From positions 142,452 to 206,451 of the forward strand of contig DIYJ01000003.1 of the NCBI GenBank assembly GCA_002428995.1: DNA of 64,000 nucleotides, read 5' to 3'. The first letter of the stretch is position 1. Every line of letters starts with the position of its first letter. The notes beneath the pieces are model-generated. The model was not told the DNA's origin and made no database searches. It worked only from the letters and a program-made list of their open reading frames with translations. Made by a program: the position numbers and the translations under genes. Source of the DNA: Flavobacteriales bacterium UBA6057. Its GTDB lineage: Bacteria; Bacteroidota; Bacteroidia; Flavobacteriales_G; Salibacteraceae. Below, in pieces: positions 14,793 through 21,954 of the stretch.

Positions 14793-16175
14793 TTAATCGA
14801 AATCTTCCCTGAATGCGTCTTCAGGTAGTTGCCAGATGATCAGGCCAAGCCGTTTAGCTTCTTTCCTCAACTCCTGGGTGGACATGTCCATTTGCTTTGC
14901 AATGGCCGTTACGTAACGACTCACCATACTTGGAGACTTAGCGATAATTGATCCAATTTCTGTCTGATTCAGACCATGTGTCAAGAATAGAAAGGTAGGT
15001 GCATGAGGTAAATCGTTCTGACTTTCGTTTAGAATCTTGATGATCTTCATGAAGCTTTCTACCGCTTCATGTATCGCTCTGTCTTCTTTAGCCTTGGTTG
15101 CTCGTAATTCTTCTAGAGAACTTAATGCCTCAGCATAGCGTGTTTGCCACTGATCACGATTTCGTCTCAGAAATAGGAAGCCAACCGGAAGGATGATAAT
15201 GATCAATATGGCCAAGCTCAACGATAACAGCCGCCATTTTTCAGTGCTCCTGTTGGCTTGTTTTTTCTGGCTTATGAGTTCTTCCTTCTCGCTTTCCCAG
15301 GCAAGTCTTTTGCTTTCCTGAAGCTCTAACAGAGACTCGTTAATGTACATCTTGGAGTCAAACAATACACTGTCTACTGGGTAGCTAGTATCCTGGAGAA
15401 GCTTATAGTGCTCGATCTGTGATTGCAGAATGCTCTCTTCATCTTCCGCTTCAATGAGCAGATAGGCCAGATTCTCATAATACTCATTGACGTAATAGGG
15501 TTGTCCTAGTTCTATTCGAAGCTCTATAGCATTGTTCGTAAAGAAAGCTGCTGAGTCGAATTTTTCAATGTAAGTGTAAGCTTGGCCGATGTTGTTATAA
15601 CATATTGATAGCAGCGTTTTGTTACCTCGGGCAATAGCAAGATCAGCACATTTTTGATTCCAATCCATGCTCTCAACTATTTCATTGTTGAGGAGCTTGG
15701 CTATCGCCATATTCTGATACGAAGCACTAAGCTCAAGTGTATCATTTGTGCTGAGGGCTAGGTCAATGGACTGACTCAAATTTCGAAATCCTGTTTCGAA
15801 CTCTTCAAGCTGACATCGCATAGTACCGAATGCACGGAAAACTTTGATAAGAAGAGCTGTATCTGAGGCTACGTCTGCAAGTTCCATTGCCTTCTCATAA
15901 TAGGCAGTGGCGTTATCAAAATTTCCCGTGACACAAAAGGTATTCGCATATACATAGGCAGCCCGTGCTAGTTCCGGGCTCTTTGCCGCTTCCGCCCTCG
16001 AATATGCATCATATGCTAGTTCCTTCGCAGCCTTGAAGTCTCCTTCATTCAGAAGTCTTGTAGTTTCATTTAAACTCTGACTAATTTGCGAGAGGCAGAC
16101 TAGAGGGCTAAGTGTAATAGACAGTAAGAGAGCCTTTGCGCTTACCGTCCTTCTTGGCAACAAGCTCCACGGCAT
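14793..16175 (-). CDS. TPR sensor with membrane helix and cytoplasmic HTH
   Basis: I start at ATG 16175 (MPWSLLPRRTVSAK), which gives a signal-like N-terminus (ALLLSITLSPLVCLSQ). The frame is open back to 16241, but that would overlap the neighbouring gene more. About six tetratricopeptide units follow (residues 30-260, e.g. ARAAYVYANTFCVTGNFDNATAYYEKAMEL). Then come a coiled segment, one membrane helix (LLSLSLAILIIIILPVGFLFL, about 320-340) and a cytoplasmic coiled coil. The end is a helix-turn-helix region (THGLNQTEIGSIIAKSPSMVSRYVTAIAKQM). This layout is the Bacteroidota TPR/LuxR-type one-protein sensor-regulator. Its 5' end lies within the 3' end of the 99-residue gene, an overlap of 68 bases. 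Confidence 0.75.
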   Translation of the reverse strand: MPWSLLPRRTVSAKALLLSITLSPLVCLSQISQSLNETTRLLNEGDFKAAKELAYDAYSRAEAAKSPELARAAYVYANTFCVTGNFDNATAYYEKAMELADVASDTALLIKVFRAFGTMRCQLEEFETGFRNLSQSIDLALSTNDTLELSASYQNMAIAKLLNNEIVESMDWNQKCADLAIARGNKTLLSICYNNIGQAYTYIEKFDSAAFFTNNAIELRIELGQPYYVNEYYENLAYLLIEAEDEESILQSQIEHYKLLQDTSYPVDSVLFDSKMYINESLLELQESKRLAWESEKEELISQKKQANRSTEKWRLLSLSLAILIIIILPVGFLFLRRNRDQWQTRYAEALSSLEELRATKAKEDRAIHEAVESFMKIIKILNESQNDLPHAPTFLFLTHGLNQTEIGSIIAKSPSMVSRYVTAIAKQMDMSTQELRKEAKRLGLIIWQLPEDAFREDFD

Positions 16176-16407
16176 CTTCCGCAGCGCGAGTATAGGCCGG
16201 TGTTTCCACTTCGCGATATGCAAGGTCTCCTGTTTCATCACCTGCTACATCAACGTCCCAAACAAGTCGGTTTTCACTGTTGATCCCTTCGTTCCGGTAA
16301 TGAAAAGTTTGTCCTGGATATGTTGCCAATAATGCCTTGGCGACCCAAGTTCCGTCAGCCTGTTGTTCAAGGCTTCCAGAGCCTGGTTCGAACTGATATG
16401 CTTCCAT
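16108..16407 (-). CDS. Hypothetical 99-residue protein overlapping the regulator
   Basis: This minus-strand frame encodes an acidic, strand-rich protein (MEAYQFEPGSGSLEQQADG start; TFHYRNEGINSENRLVWDVDVAGDE centre; KKDGKRKGSLTVYYT end). Its composition is that of a real protein rather than a shadow. It has no signal peptide or membrane span. It lies immediately upstream of the TPR regulator and overlaps its start by 68 bases in another frame, so the two may be translationally linked. Family not recognised. Confidence 0.55.
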   Translation of the reverse strand: MEAYQFEPGSGSLEQQADGTWVAKALLATYPGQTFHYRNEGINSENRLVWDVDVAGDETGDLAYREVETPAYTRAAEDAVELVAKKDGKRKGSLTVYYT

Positions 16408-17070
16408 GATTTTTTAGAATTGAGATTAGCCACCAATGTTAGCAGTTGAATCCTGAAAAACCAATTCTCATACCATGTGCGGTAAGTAACCATACAGCAT
16501 ACCCAAATTAACCCATGAAAATCGTTTAAGGCTTGTGTAGATACAATAGTGATAAATAGCCTTTTTGCAGCTTTTCCGTCTCCAATTCCAATGTCCCTAG
16601 ATAGTCCCTAAGCAAGACTAGGCAGCAAAAGGAGCTTCGCTGTCGCTCCTTTGTTATAAGTCTTGACTAAGGCCCCATCAAAGAACGATTTCCATTTCCA
16701 CCGGGCTGTGGTAGCGGCATGTCCACCTGCCCGCCAAAGAGCCACCCGATAAAAGCCACTAGGGCAATAAGCCCTTTGATTTAGGATCACGCTTTGCTGC
16801 CTAAATGGGGGCTTTATTGCCTCGTTCCAACAAGAGGAAAGCGGTCGAATGTGTTAGAGCAAATTTCCCGCCTCCAACGCACCTCACAAGAATGCGAACA
16901 CCCTTCGGGGCCATTCAAATTCTGCTGAAGACAACAGAATTATGACCTGGCTTCTTGCTGATTCCCCCGACCCTCAAGCGCGATGGATTGCCTAACAAAA
17001 TGTCGCCCGGGTGGACTATCCAAACGGGATTTTAAAAACCAGACCGAGAGGTCAAAAATCAATTCAAGTT
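16408..17070. other. Non-coding junction left of the integrated element
   Basis: No supported gene lies in these 660 bases. The left part should hold the promoter of the minus-strand 99-residue gene. A terminator-like hairpin lies at 16628-16652. From about 16800 the sequence changes character (cytosine-rich, no long frames) up to the first gene of the element. This is where the left border of the integrated DNA might lie. I could not find a copy of the tRNA 3' end here. Confidence 0.4.
16628..16655. terminator. Hairpin, possible terminator
   Basis: AAAGGAGC (16628-16635) pairs with GCTCCTTT (16645-16652), with a nine-base loop. Short A and T runs at the ends allow a weak terminator in either direction. 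No gene ends right beside it. Confidence 0.45.
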
Positions 17071-17538
17071 ATGGCAACTACAGTAAAGCCAATTTCAGCA
17101 AATGGAGCAGCAAAAAAGCCTGCCCAGGAAGTAAAAAACACTAAAGCAGAAGCGCCAAAAAGGGGCCGGACAACGGCCAAAAAAGCAGGAGAAAGCACTA
17201 AGCCTGCAAGTGTACAACCTCAAGGTAACAAGAAGGAGTTACAGCCCCTGACACTTGAAGAAATGAAAGAGCGGATCAACGCTCTTTTCAGCCTACAAAG
17301 CAAATACGAGAAGTGGAATAATACACTCTCTAAGCTCAAGGAGCTACAAACCAAGAATGACCCAGTGCAAGGCGATTTAAAGCTTCTCATTAAGGACGGT
17401 TCGAGCGGCTATAATGATAGTCTTTTCAACACTACTAATCAGGAGATCATAGGGGAAGCATTAGTCTACCTCATTGCTAAAGTTTCCGCGCATTTGGAAG
17501 AGCTCAAAGAAGAGTTAATCAACGCAAAAATCGGCTAG
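17071..17538 (+). CDS. Basic-tailed helical protein of the mobile element
   Basis: I start at ATG 17071 (MATTVKPISANGAAKKPAQ), 155 residues; the frame is open to 17011. The first 55 residues are lysine/alanine/proline-rich and disordered (KRGRTTAKKAG). The rest is a helical, partly coiled domain (LEEMKERINALFSLQSKYEKWNNTLSKLKELQT). A short polar loop and a final helix follow. From memory, small genes of this type occur next to ArdA and RadC-like genes in Bacteroidota mobile elements. A role in DNA binding or accessory function is possible but not shown. Confidence 0.55.
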   Translation: MATTVKPISANGAAKKPAQEVKNTKAEAPKRGRTTAKKAGESTKPASVQPQGNKKELQPLTLEEMKERINALFSLQSKYEKWNNTLSKLKELQTKNDPVQGDLKLLIKDGSSGYNDSLFNTTNQEIIGEALVYLIAKVSAHLEELKEELINAKIG

Positions 17539-17552
17539 TAACTACGGAGCAT

Positions 17553-17576
17553 GCCCCGCCCTTCTTTGGGTGGGGC
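17553..17576 (+). terminator. GC-rich hairpin between element genes
   Basis: GCCCCGCCC (17553-17561) pairs with GGGTGGGGC (17568-17576) over a TTCTTT loop, with one G-T pair. No T run follows, so it may pause or partly stop transcription rather than end it. Confidence 0.5.
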
Positions 17577-17598
17577 CTTCCACTTAAAATGACACAGT

Positions 17599-18183
17599 AT
17601 GTACTTTAAGGAAAACGCACCAGAGATTTATGTTAGCGATTATGCGAGCTACAACAACGGAAGCATAGTAGGTAAATGGTTTGACCTCCGAGACTACTAC
17701 GAAATCGAAGAGTTCATCGAGGACATCGTGGAAATGTTCAAAGTGCTCGACATCACCCACCCGCTAGGCTACGGTTACAAGCGCGAATCAGTAATGTTTC
17801 AGGACTGGGAGAACATCCCGAAAGTGTTTGTCGAAAGCGACCGGATCAGCCCGAACTTTTGGAAGTTCATGGAAATAGTAGGCGACAAAGGATGGAACGA
17901 AGCACAAATGAATTTCGCTTTGCAAAGCGCGGATTCATACGACCTTTCAAATGAGGAAGCCGACCTCGAATCCATATTCGGTAATATCCATGTGGACGAA
18001 GTTGAAAAGTATCAACTAGCCAAACATTACCTAATCCATTGGCTTGGGCTATCTGAAGAGGATGCAGAAAAACTTGAGAACTGCATTAACGAGGACTACT
18101 GCATAAGAGTAATGAAGCACAGCGGTGCAACAATCGAATGCATCGGTGAGAATTACCTAACTGATCAAAATGTTGAACTCTAA
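17599..18183 (+). CDS. ardA: ArdA-type antirestriction protein
   Basis: 194 residues that open with the ArdA pattern PEIYVSDYASYNNGSIVGKWFDL, then DYYEIEEFIEDIVEMF, and the middle acidic part containing QDWENIP and SPNFWKFMEIV. The protein is strongly acidic throughout. ArdA proteins imitate B-form DNA and block type I restriction-modification enzymes when mobile DNA enters a new host. It is placed between the basic-tailed protein and the RadC-like gene, as in many Bacteroidota integrative elements. It starts 61 bases after the preceding gene, beyond a hairpin. Confidence 0.85.
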   Translation: MYFKENAPEIYVSDYASYNNGSIVGKWFDLRDYYEIEEFIEDIVEMFKVLDITHPLGYGYKRESVMFQDWENIPKVFVESDRISPNFWKFMEIVGDKGWNEAQMNFALQSADSYDLSNEEADLESIFGNIHVDEVEKYQLAKHYLIHWLGLSEEDAEKLENCINEDYCIRVMKHSGATIECIGENYLTDQNVEL

Positions 18184-18194
18184 TACCTCTAGCC

Positions 18195-18707
18195 ATGAAT
18201 AAGATTGAAAAAGAACACCAAATGTCGGGCGTAAAGGCGAGAACAAAAGCACGGGTAGAGGTCAACCAATTAGACCACGAGGTAAAGCTTTCATATCGCA
18301 AAAAGACATCCGCAGCAGAGCGCCCATTTATATCAAGCTCAACAGATGCAGCGGATTATCTAAGAACAGTTTGGGAACCTTGTTCGCTTAGTCTTTATGA
18401 GTGCTTCTACGTGATTCTACTTACAAGACAGAACAGGGTAAAAGCTTGGGTTAAAATATCGCAAGGTGGTTTGAGTGGAACAGTAGCGGACTCGAAATTG
18501 ATTCTCTGTTGCGCACTTAAAGCCCTTTGCTCAAATATCATTCTTGCCCACAATCATCCAAGCGGCAACATGGAACCTTCCAAAGCTGACCAAAGGCTGA
18601 CCGAGAGGCTAAAAGCGGGGGCAAAGTTGATCGATATAAATGTGTTGGATCATATCATTCTTACTGAAGACAATCACTATTCGTTCGCAGACAGCGGAGT
18701 TATGTAG
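18195..18707 (+). CDS. RadC-like JAB/MPN (JAMM) domain protein
   Basis: 170 residues. The JAMM motif is visible: a Glu in SLYECFYVILLTRQN (E69), then H119-N-H121-P-S-G and D132 in HNHPSGNMEPSKAD, which bind zinc. The C-terminus is the usual LKAGAKLIDINVLDHIILTEDNHYSFAD. The N-terminal helix-hairpin-helix of full-length RadC is missing, replaced by about 40 basic residues. Such short forms are very common on phages and integrative elements. The catalytic role is not established for the family. It starts 11 bases after ardA. Confidence 0.85.
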   Translation: MNKIEKEHQMSGVKARTKARVEVNQLDHEVKLSYRKKTSAAERPFISSSTDAADYLRTVWEPCSLSLYECFYVILLTRQNRVKAWVKISQGGLSGTVADSKLILCCALKALCSNIILAHNHPSGNMEPSKADQRLTERLKAGAKLIDINVLDHIILTEDNHYSFADSGVM

Positions 18708-18719
18708 ATACTGTCTTAA

Positions 18720-18776
18720 CCGCCCCGACTTGATTCGGGGCGGCTTCGTGGCCGGTTAGTAGCTCGGCCACGAAGC
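18720..18776 (+). terminator. Two consecutive GC-rich hairpins
   Basis: CCGCCCCGA (18720-18728) pairs with TCGGGGCGG (18735-18743). GCTTCGTGGCCG (18743-18754) pairs with CGGCCACGAAGC (18765-18776). Both are perfect. They follow the RadC-like gene by 12 bases and probably end that unit. Confidence 0.6.
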
Positions 18777-18797
18777 ATTGCCGGAGGCTGCATGAAA

Positions 18798-18823
18798 AAT
18801 TTTGGCGGCCTTTTGTGGCCGCC
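18798..18823 (-). terminator. Terminator of the minus-strand element gene
   Basis: On the minus strand GGCGGCC (18823-18817) pairs with GGCCGCC (18810-18804), followed by AAAATTTTT. It lies 20 bases after the minus-strand gene. Its sequence is nearly repeated at 19356-19391. Confidence 0.6.
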
Positions 18824-18843
18824 TCTAGCCCTTATCAGCTAAA

Positions 18844-19191
18844 TCAATTCTTATGTGTACGATGCTTAAATCTGAAACCACCAAAACCCTGTTTAGCTCG
18901 CCTGATATAGGTATCCCATTTGTTACGGACTCCAAAACCATCACCATAAAAGACAACATGATGGTATTCAGTCTTCGGCCTCCATTCACACTGCCTTTTC
19001 TTGGGATCGAAAATCATTGCAGTCTTCTCTTCCCGGTTTTGGCGAGAAAGCCAGAAGCTCTCGGTGATGTTATCAATCCTTGCCCAGTTTTCAGCAACTT
19101 CAGGATGAAGCAATTCACCCCCGCAATCATTGGCGTAAATCCAACAAGTGTGAAAATCAAGTTTCAATGGCCGTCCGATAATCGTTTTCAT
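18844..19191 (-). CDS. Hypothetical 115-residue protein within the element
   Basis: Minus-strand frame from ATG 19191, opposite in direction to its neighbours. The protein is basic with many aromatic residues (DFHTCWIYANDCGGELL, YHHVVFYGDGFGVRNKWDTYIRRAKQGFGGFRFKHRTHKN). The end suggests nucleic-acid contact. No family is recognised. A plus-strand frame covers the same bases, but its composition is poorer. Near-identical hairpins bracket the gene on both sides. Confidence 0.45.
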   Translation of the reverse strand: MKTIIGRPLKLDFHTCWIYANDCGGELLHPEVAENWARIDNITESFWLSRQNREEKTAMIFDPKKRQCEWRPKTEYHHVVFYGDGFGVRNKWDTYIRRAKQGFGGFRFKHRTHKN

Positions 19192-19355
19192 CCTGTCGGC
19201 TGCGCATCAAAAATCAATCGGTTTTTTCAAAGAAAACTGAGGCTATGCCTGTGTTTTTTGCCCGCGAACTCGAGGGAGTCTGAAACAGCCAAGGAGTCTG
19301 ATCTGGCGCTAAGGACAGACTATATTCTTTTTTCTGCGGCTGCGTGGTCGTTCCT

Positions 19356-19391
19356 GAAATTTTGGCGGCCTTTTGGGGCCGCCAAAATTTC
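19356..19391. terminator. Perfect 15-bp bidirectional hairpin
   Basis: GAAATTTTGGCGGCC (19356-19370) and GGCCGCCAAAATTTC (19377-19391) are exact inverted copies with a TTTTGG loop. AT ends on both sides would stop transcription in both directions. It repeats the sequence of the hairpin at 18798-18823. Confidence 0.6.
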
Positions 19392-19630
19392 TAGAGCAAA
19401 CCTGGTCCATGACCCATTATTTACATTGTCATAATATCCTTACATCCCAGTAATAACAAGGGTTTTGAATTGTTTTTCATGTGGAAATTGACTATATTTA
19501 AACTATCGTTTTAGAGGGATTCCACTTCAAAATCTGAGCGACAAGGAGAGTATTTCGCGCGTGCTTTCCGTTGCTCAAAATGTTTTGAAGAATCAGCGGC
19601 TATAGTAGCTGCTGTAAATGGAATCTGCTC

Positions 19631-19987
19631 ATGGACTTCAGCACCATTCACATTGATGAGATCAAGGCAATGCTTGGCTATAAAGGCCGTGATTGTCGGT
19701 CTGTGGTTGAATGGTGTGCCAAGCACAAAATCGTAATTCTTGGAACAGGCAGAAACAGACGAATCCTTGCCTCCGATTGGGAAAGGGTAAACCTTCAGGA
19801 ATACATAAGACGAGCAAAAGAGATGTTCCCCGACAAGTGGCAGGAGGTACTTAAAGAAAGAAACATTGCACCTCAAGAGAGTGAGGAGCAATTAGAAACA
19901 CAGAACCAAAACAGACCGGATGATGAAAATTCGAAACGAAGAATCTACAGGTACAAGTCAAGAACAAAGTATTCAAGAGACTTTTGA
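19631..19987 (+). CDS. Excisionase/helix-turn-helix-like protein
   Basis: 118 residues. The first half reads as a winged-helix or excisionase-type DNA-binding unit (IDEIKAMLGYKGRDCRSVVEWCAKHKIVILGTGRNRRILASDWERV, about residues 8-53). The strand-turn GTGRNRRILASDWE is typical of the wing. The second half is charged and ends with basic residues. It overlaps the start of the tyrosine recombinase by 68 bases in another frame, suggesting coupled expression. A role in controlling excision direction is inferred from position and fold. Confidence 0.65.
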   Translation: MDFSTIHIDEIKAMLGYKGRDCRSVVEWCAKHKIVILGTGRNRRILASDWERVNLQEYIRRAKEMFPDKWQEVLKERNIAPQESEEQLETQNQNRPDDENSKRRIYRYKSRTKYSRDF

Positions 19988-21485
19988 TAAGTCTAAGCGT
20001 ATTTCAATTAATAATCGTGATTATGAAACAGGTATGGGCATTTTCTGCTATGATGAGGCTTGTAACTGTACCGTGTCCCTATCCCCAAGTGCCAAGAAAA
20101 AGGGTAAGAAAGAAACATGCGGCAGGACAGGACGCAGTTTAGGTTCGTGTCCTGTACCCGAGAGGCATATCTATCGATCAAGGTTTTGGGATACTAAAAT
20201 TGCAAGACAAGGTACGCCAGTTCACCACAAAACCCGCGACTTTTGGGAGTATCGAAAGGCTCACCGACAAGCCAGAGATGAGCAGTTAGAGAAAAACAGA
20301 TTGTTCAAATTGGGCCTAGCTGTAGCTGACGAAACCCAATCAAATAAAAGCAAAGAAGATAATGATAAGCCTATCCCCGTTTTCCTCAATGATGCCATAA
20401 GGATGTGGATCGACTTTTTCAGTTTTCGAAGAGAAAAGGAAGAGAAAATCGATCGCTTGCTAAAAGAGGGAAGGCACGAAGAGGCAGAAGAAGAACGTAA
20501 AAAGACCTTGAAAGGATATGAAACTTACGAACTTCCCCTTCCCTCAAAACAAATCATAGCCGACCGCAGAACCCGACTCAAGCATTTTAAAGAGGCTTTG
20601 AATGCTAATGACGTGAACCCCCTAATCCTCAGAGTATCATCATTCAATAAAAGACACGTTGCGCACTTCATTGCTTATCTGAATGACTACAGAACATCCA
20701 AAGGGCAGCCCTATTCAGCCAAGAATCACAACCATCACATAGACACGATTTCTGAGTTTTTTCGGTGGCTTATCGAAGACCTTGAAATGGATATCAAGAA
20801 CTACTTCTCTAAAGCTCCAAGAAGAACAGTCATAACCAATGCTGAAGCAGTTTGGCGTCACGACTTCGAAAAGATGCAGGCTTTCATTACCCAGGAAAAC
20901 GGTTGGATGGAAAAGAAAAGTAACTCAGGCCGACACAAGAACGGGGTGCAAAGGGAGAATCTATTCAGATCATGGACGAGTGATGCCTTTGAGCTGAGTT
21001 TTTACACGGGCGCACGCATGGACGAATTGCTTTCATACAAATGGAGTGATGTTCACCCCAGATACATCAAGCACATGAATCTTAAAGTTCTACGGGGTAA
21101 AAAACAGGCTCATTGGACGTATGTTGCAATGACTAAACAACTCGCGGAGCTTCTAACCAGAATGGGGTGGGAAGAGAATAAAGACAGTTCAGATTATATA
21201 CTTGCTCCAGAAGTCACCGAACCTAAGAAGCGCAAAACCACAGTTGGTGGTCTGGTATCAAAGTCATTCAACCATTTTTGGAATCTTGCCGGAGGTAGTA
21301 ACACAATCAAATGGAAGCACTTAGAAAAGAGCTACGAGTCCTACCGAAAAGCAAACTTGCCTGATAAATTAATCGAAATCACAGGACGACATTTTGATAC
21401 TTCGAACTTGCATTACACCGATAAGGAGCTAGTGTTTGAGCAGCAAAGAGGAGAAGATTATCCTGATTTATTCAAGAAGAGTTGA
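19920..21485 (+). CDS. Tyrosine recombinase (integrase) of the element
   Basis: 521 residues. A SAM-like core-binding domain (about 195-295: ILRVSSFNKRHVAHFIAYLNDYRTS ... TISEFFRWL) precedes the catalytic domain. Visible active-site positions are R366 in FYTGARMDELLSYKW, the lysine-bearing strand KVLRGKKQAHW, H467-L-E-K470 in place of the usual HxxR, H491 in ITGRH and nucleophile Y499 in NLHYTDK. The second catalytic arginine is therefore a lysine. The N-terminus is an extra 100-residue basic region with cysteines 43, 48, 50, 67 and 77, perhaps zinc-binding. The gene ends 98 bases from the 3' end of tRNA-Arg, the standard site for such enzymes. The first ATG is used; the next is at codon 2. 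Confidence 0.85.
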   Translation: MMKIRNEESTGTSQEQSIQETFDKSKRISINNRDYETGMGIFCYDEACNCTVSLSPSAKKKGKKETCGRTGRSLGSCPVPERHIYRSRFWDTKIARQGTPVHHKTRDFWEYRKAHRQARDEQLEKNRLFKLGLAVADETQSNKSKEDNDKPIPVFLNDAIRMWIDFFSFRREKEEKIDRLLKEGRHEEAEEERKKTLKGYETYELPLPSKQIIADRRTRLKHFKEALNANDVNPLILRVSSFNKRHVAHFIAYLNDYRTSKGQPYSAKNHNHHIDTISEFFRWLIEDLEMDIKNYFSKAPRRTVITNAEAVWRHDFEKMQAFITQENGWMEKKSNSGRHKNGVQRENLFRSWTSDAFELSFYTGARMDELLSYKWSDVHPRYIKHMNLKVLRGKKQAHWTYVAMTKQLAELLTRMGWEENKDSSDYILAPEVTEPKKRKTTVGGLVSKSFNHFWNLAGGSNTIKWKHLEKSYESYRKANLPDKLIEITGRHFDTSNLHYTDKELVFEQQRGEDYPDLFKKS

Positions 21486-21509
21486 CCCGAAAAAAGCAGA
21501 ATTTAAGCA

Positions 21510-21535
21510 AAACCGACACAGTAAACCGACACAGT
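21510..21535. repeat. Tandem 13-bp repeat after the integrase
   Basis: AAACCGACACAGT occurs twice with no gap (21510-21522 and 21523-21535). It lies between the integrase stop and its terminator, 50 bases from the tRNA. It may be a pair of integrase arm-binding sites; that is inference. Confidence 0.65.
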
Positions 21536-21537
21536 AC

Positions 21538-21568
21538 AGCCACTTGAAAACTCAAGTGGCTGTTTTTT
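21538..21568 (+). terminator. Terminator of the integrase gene
   Basis: AGCCACTTGA (21538-21547) pairs perfectly with TCAAGTGGCT (21552-21561) over an AAAC loop, followed by GTTTTTT. This is a textbook intrinsic terminator. Confidence 0.85.
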
Positions 21569-21583
21569 AGACTGTTAAGTCTG

Positions 21584-21657
21584 TGACCCAATCAGGACTC
21601 GAACCTGAAACCTGCTGCTTAGAAGGCAGCTGCTCTATCCAGTTGAGCTATTGGGCC
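21584..21657 (-). tRNA. tRNA-Arg, anticodon UCU
   Basis: On the minus strand a full cloverleaf is read. The acceptor is GGCCCAA with TTGGGTC (one G-U). The D arm is GCTC/GAGC, and the anticodon arm is GCTGC-CTTCTAA-GCAGC giving anticodon TCT. The T arm is AGGTTCGAGTCCT with the standard TTCGAGT loop. The discriminator is A and no CCA is encoded. Its 3' end faces the integrase, so the element integrated at this gene and kept it intact. Two altered copies lie upstream on the same strand behind one promoter. Confidence 0.9.
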
Positions 21658-21670
21658 AGAAAGATATTTT

Positions 21671-21739
21671 ACTCAAGGTTTAGAAACCTGTTCCGAGTTT
21701 ACCTCGGAACTGCTCTATCCAGTTGAGCCTAAGGACCAG
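21671..21739 (-). pseudogene. tRNA-Arg-like copy 2 with replaced anticodon arm
   Basis: On the minus strand the D-arm region (GGCTCAACTGGATAGAGCAG) of the intact tRNA is kept. Then the anticodon arm is replaced by an 8-bp hairpin, GTTCCGAG-GTAAA-CTCGGAAC. AGGTTTCTAAACCT follows and could act as a poor T arm. The acceptor strands no longer pair. It is probably a decayed tRNA or a tRNA-derived structural RNA. Confidence 0.6.
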
Positions 21740-21751
21740 AAAAAGAACGTT

Positions 21752-21820
21752 GCCCGAAGGATTGAAACCTGTCCCGAATTGACTTCGGGACTGCTACTAT
21801 CCAGTTGAGCTATTGGGCCA
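21752..21820 (-). pseudogene. tRNA-Arg-like copy 3 with replaced anticodon arm
   Basis: On the minus strand it starts with TGGCCCAATAGCTCAACTGG, identical to the intact tRNA. After a one-base insertion in the D stem comes an 8-bp hairpin, GTCCCGAA-GTCAA-TTCGGGAC, instead of the anticodon arm. Then comes AGG-TTTCAAT-CCT, a plausible short T arm. TCGGGC near the end still pairs with most of the acceptor. It lies right behind the promoter. Confidence 0.6.
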
Positions 21821-21832
21821 TTAAATCGGACG

Positions 21833-21870
21833 CGAAAGTAATATTTCGGGCTAATATTTCGGGCTAATAT
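21833..21870 (-). promoter_or_regulatory. Promoter of the tRNA-Arg array with tandem 13-mers
   Basis: On the minus strand TACTTTCG (21840-21833) is one base from the Bacteroidota -7 box TAnnTTTG and is followed by CGTCC. That puts the start of transcription near 21828, eight bases before tRNA-like copy 3. Just upstream, TAATATTTCGGGC (plus-strand reading) is repeated at 21839-21851 and 21852-21864, with a third partial copy. Confidence 0.5.
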
Positions 21871-21954
21871 GAGGAACAAAGAGCCTTTCATTCTGAAAAG
21901 TCTGTATTCCGCTCCATGAACTTTGGGTTGGGCATGGCTTGAAACTGTCAAGTT

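Noticed and set aside
16608..16790. 60-residue minus-strand frame at the element's left side
   Set aside because: It overlaps a terminator-like hairpin and its residue content is unlike a folded protein.
18853..19434. 193-residue plus-strand frame opposite the minus-strand element gene
   Set aside because: It runs through the hairpin at 19356-19391, and its composition is phenylalanine/proline/serine-rich without any recognisable pattern. The minus-strand frame reads more like a protein.
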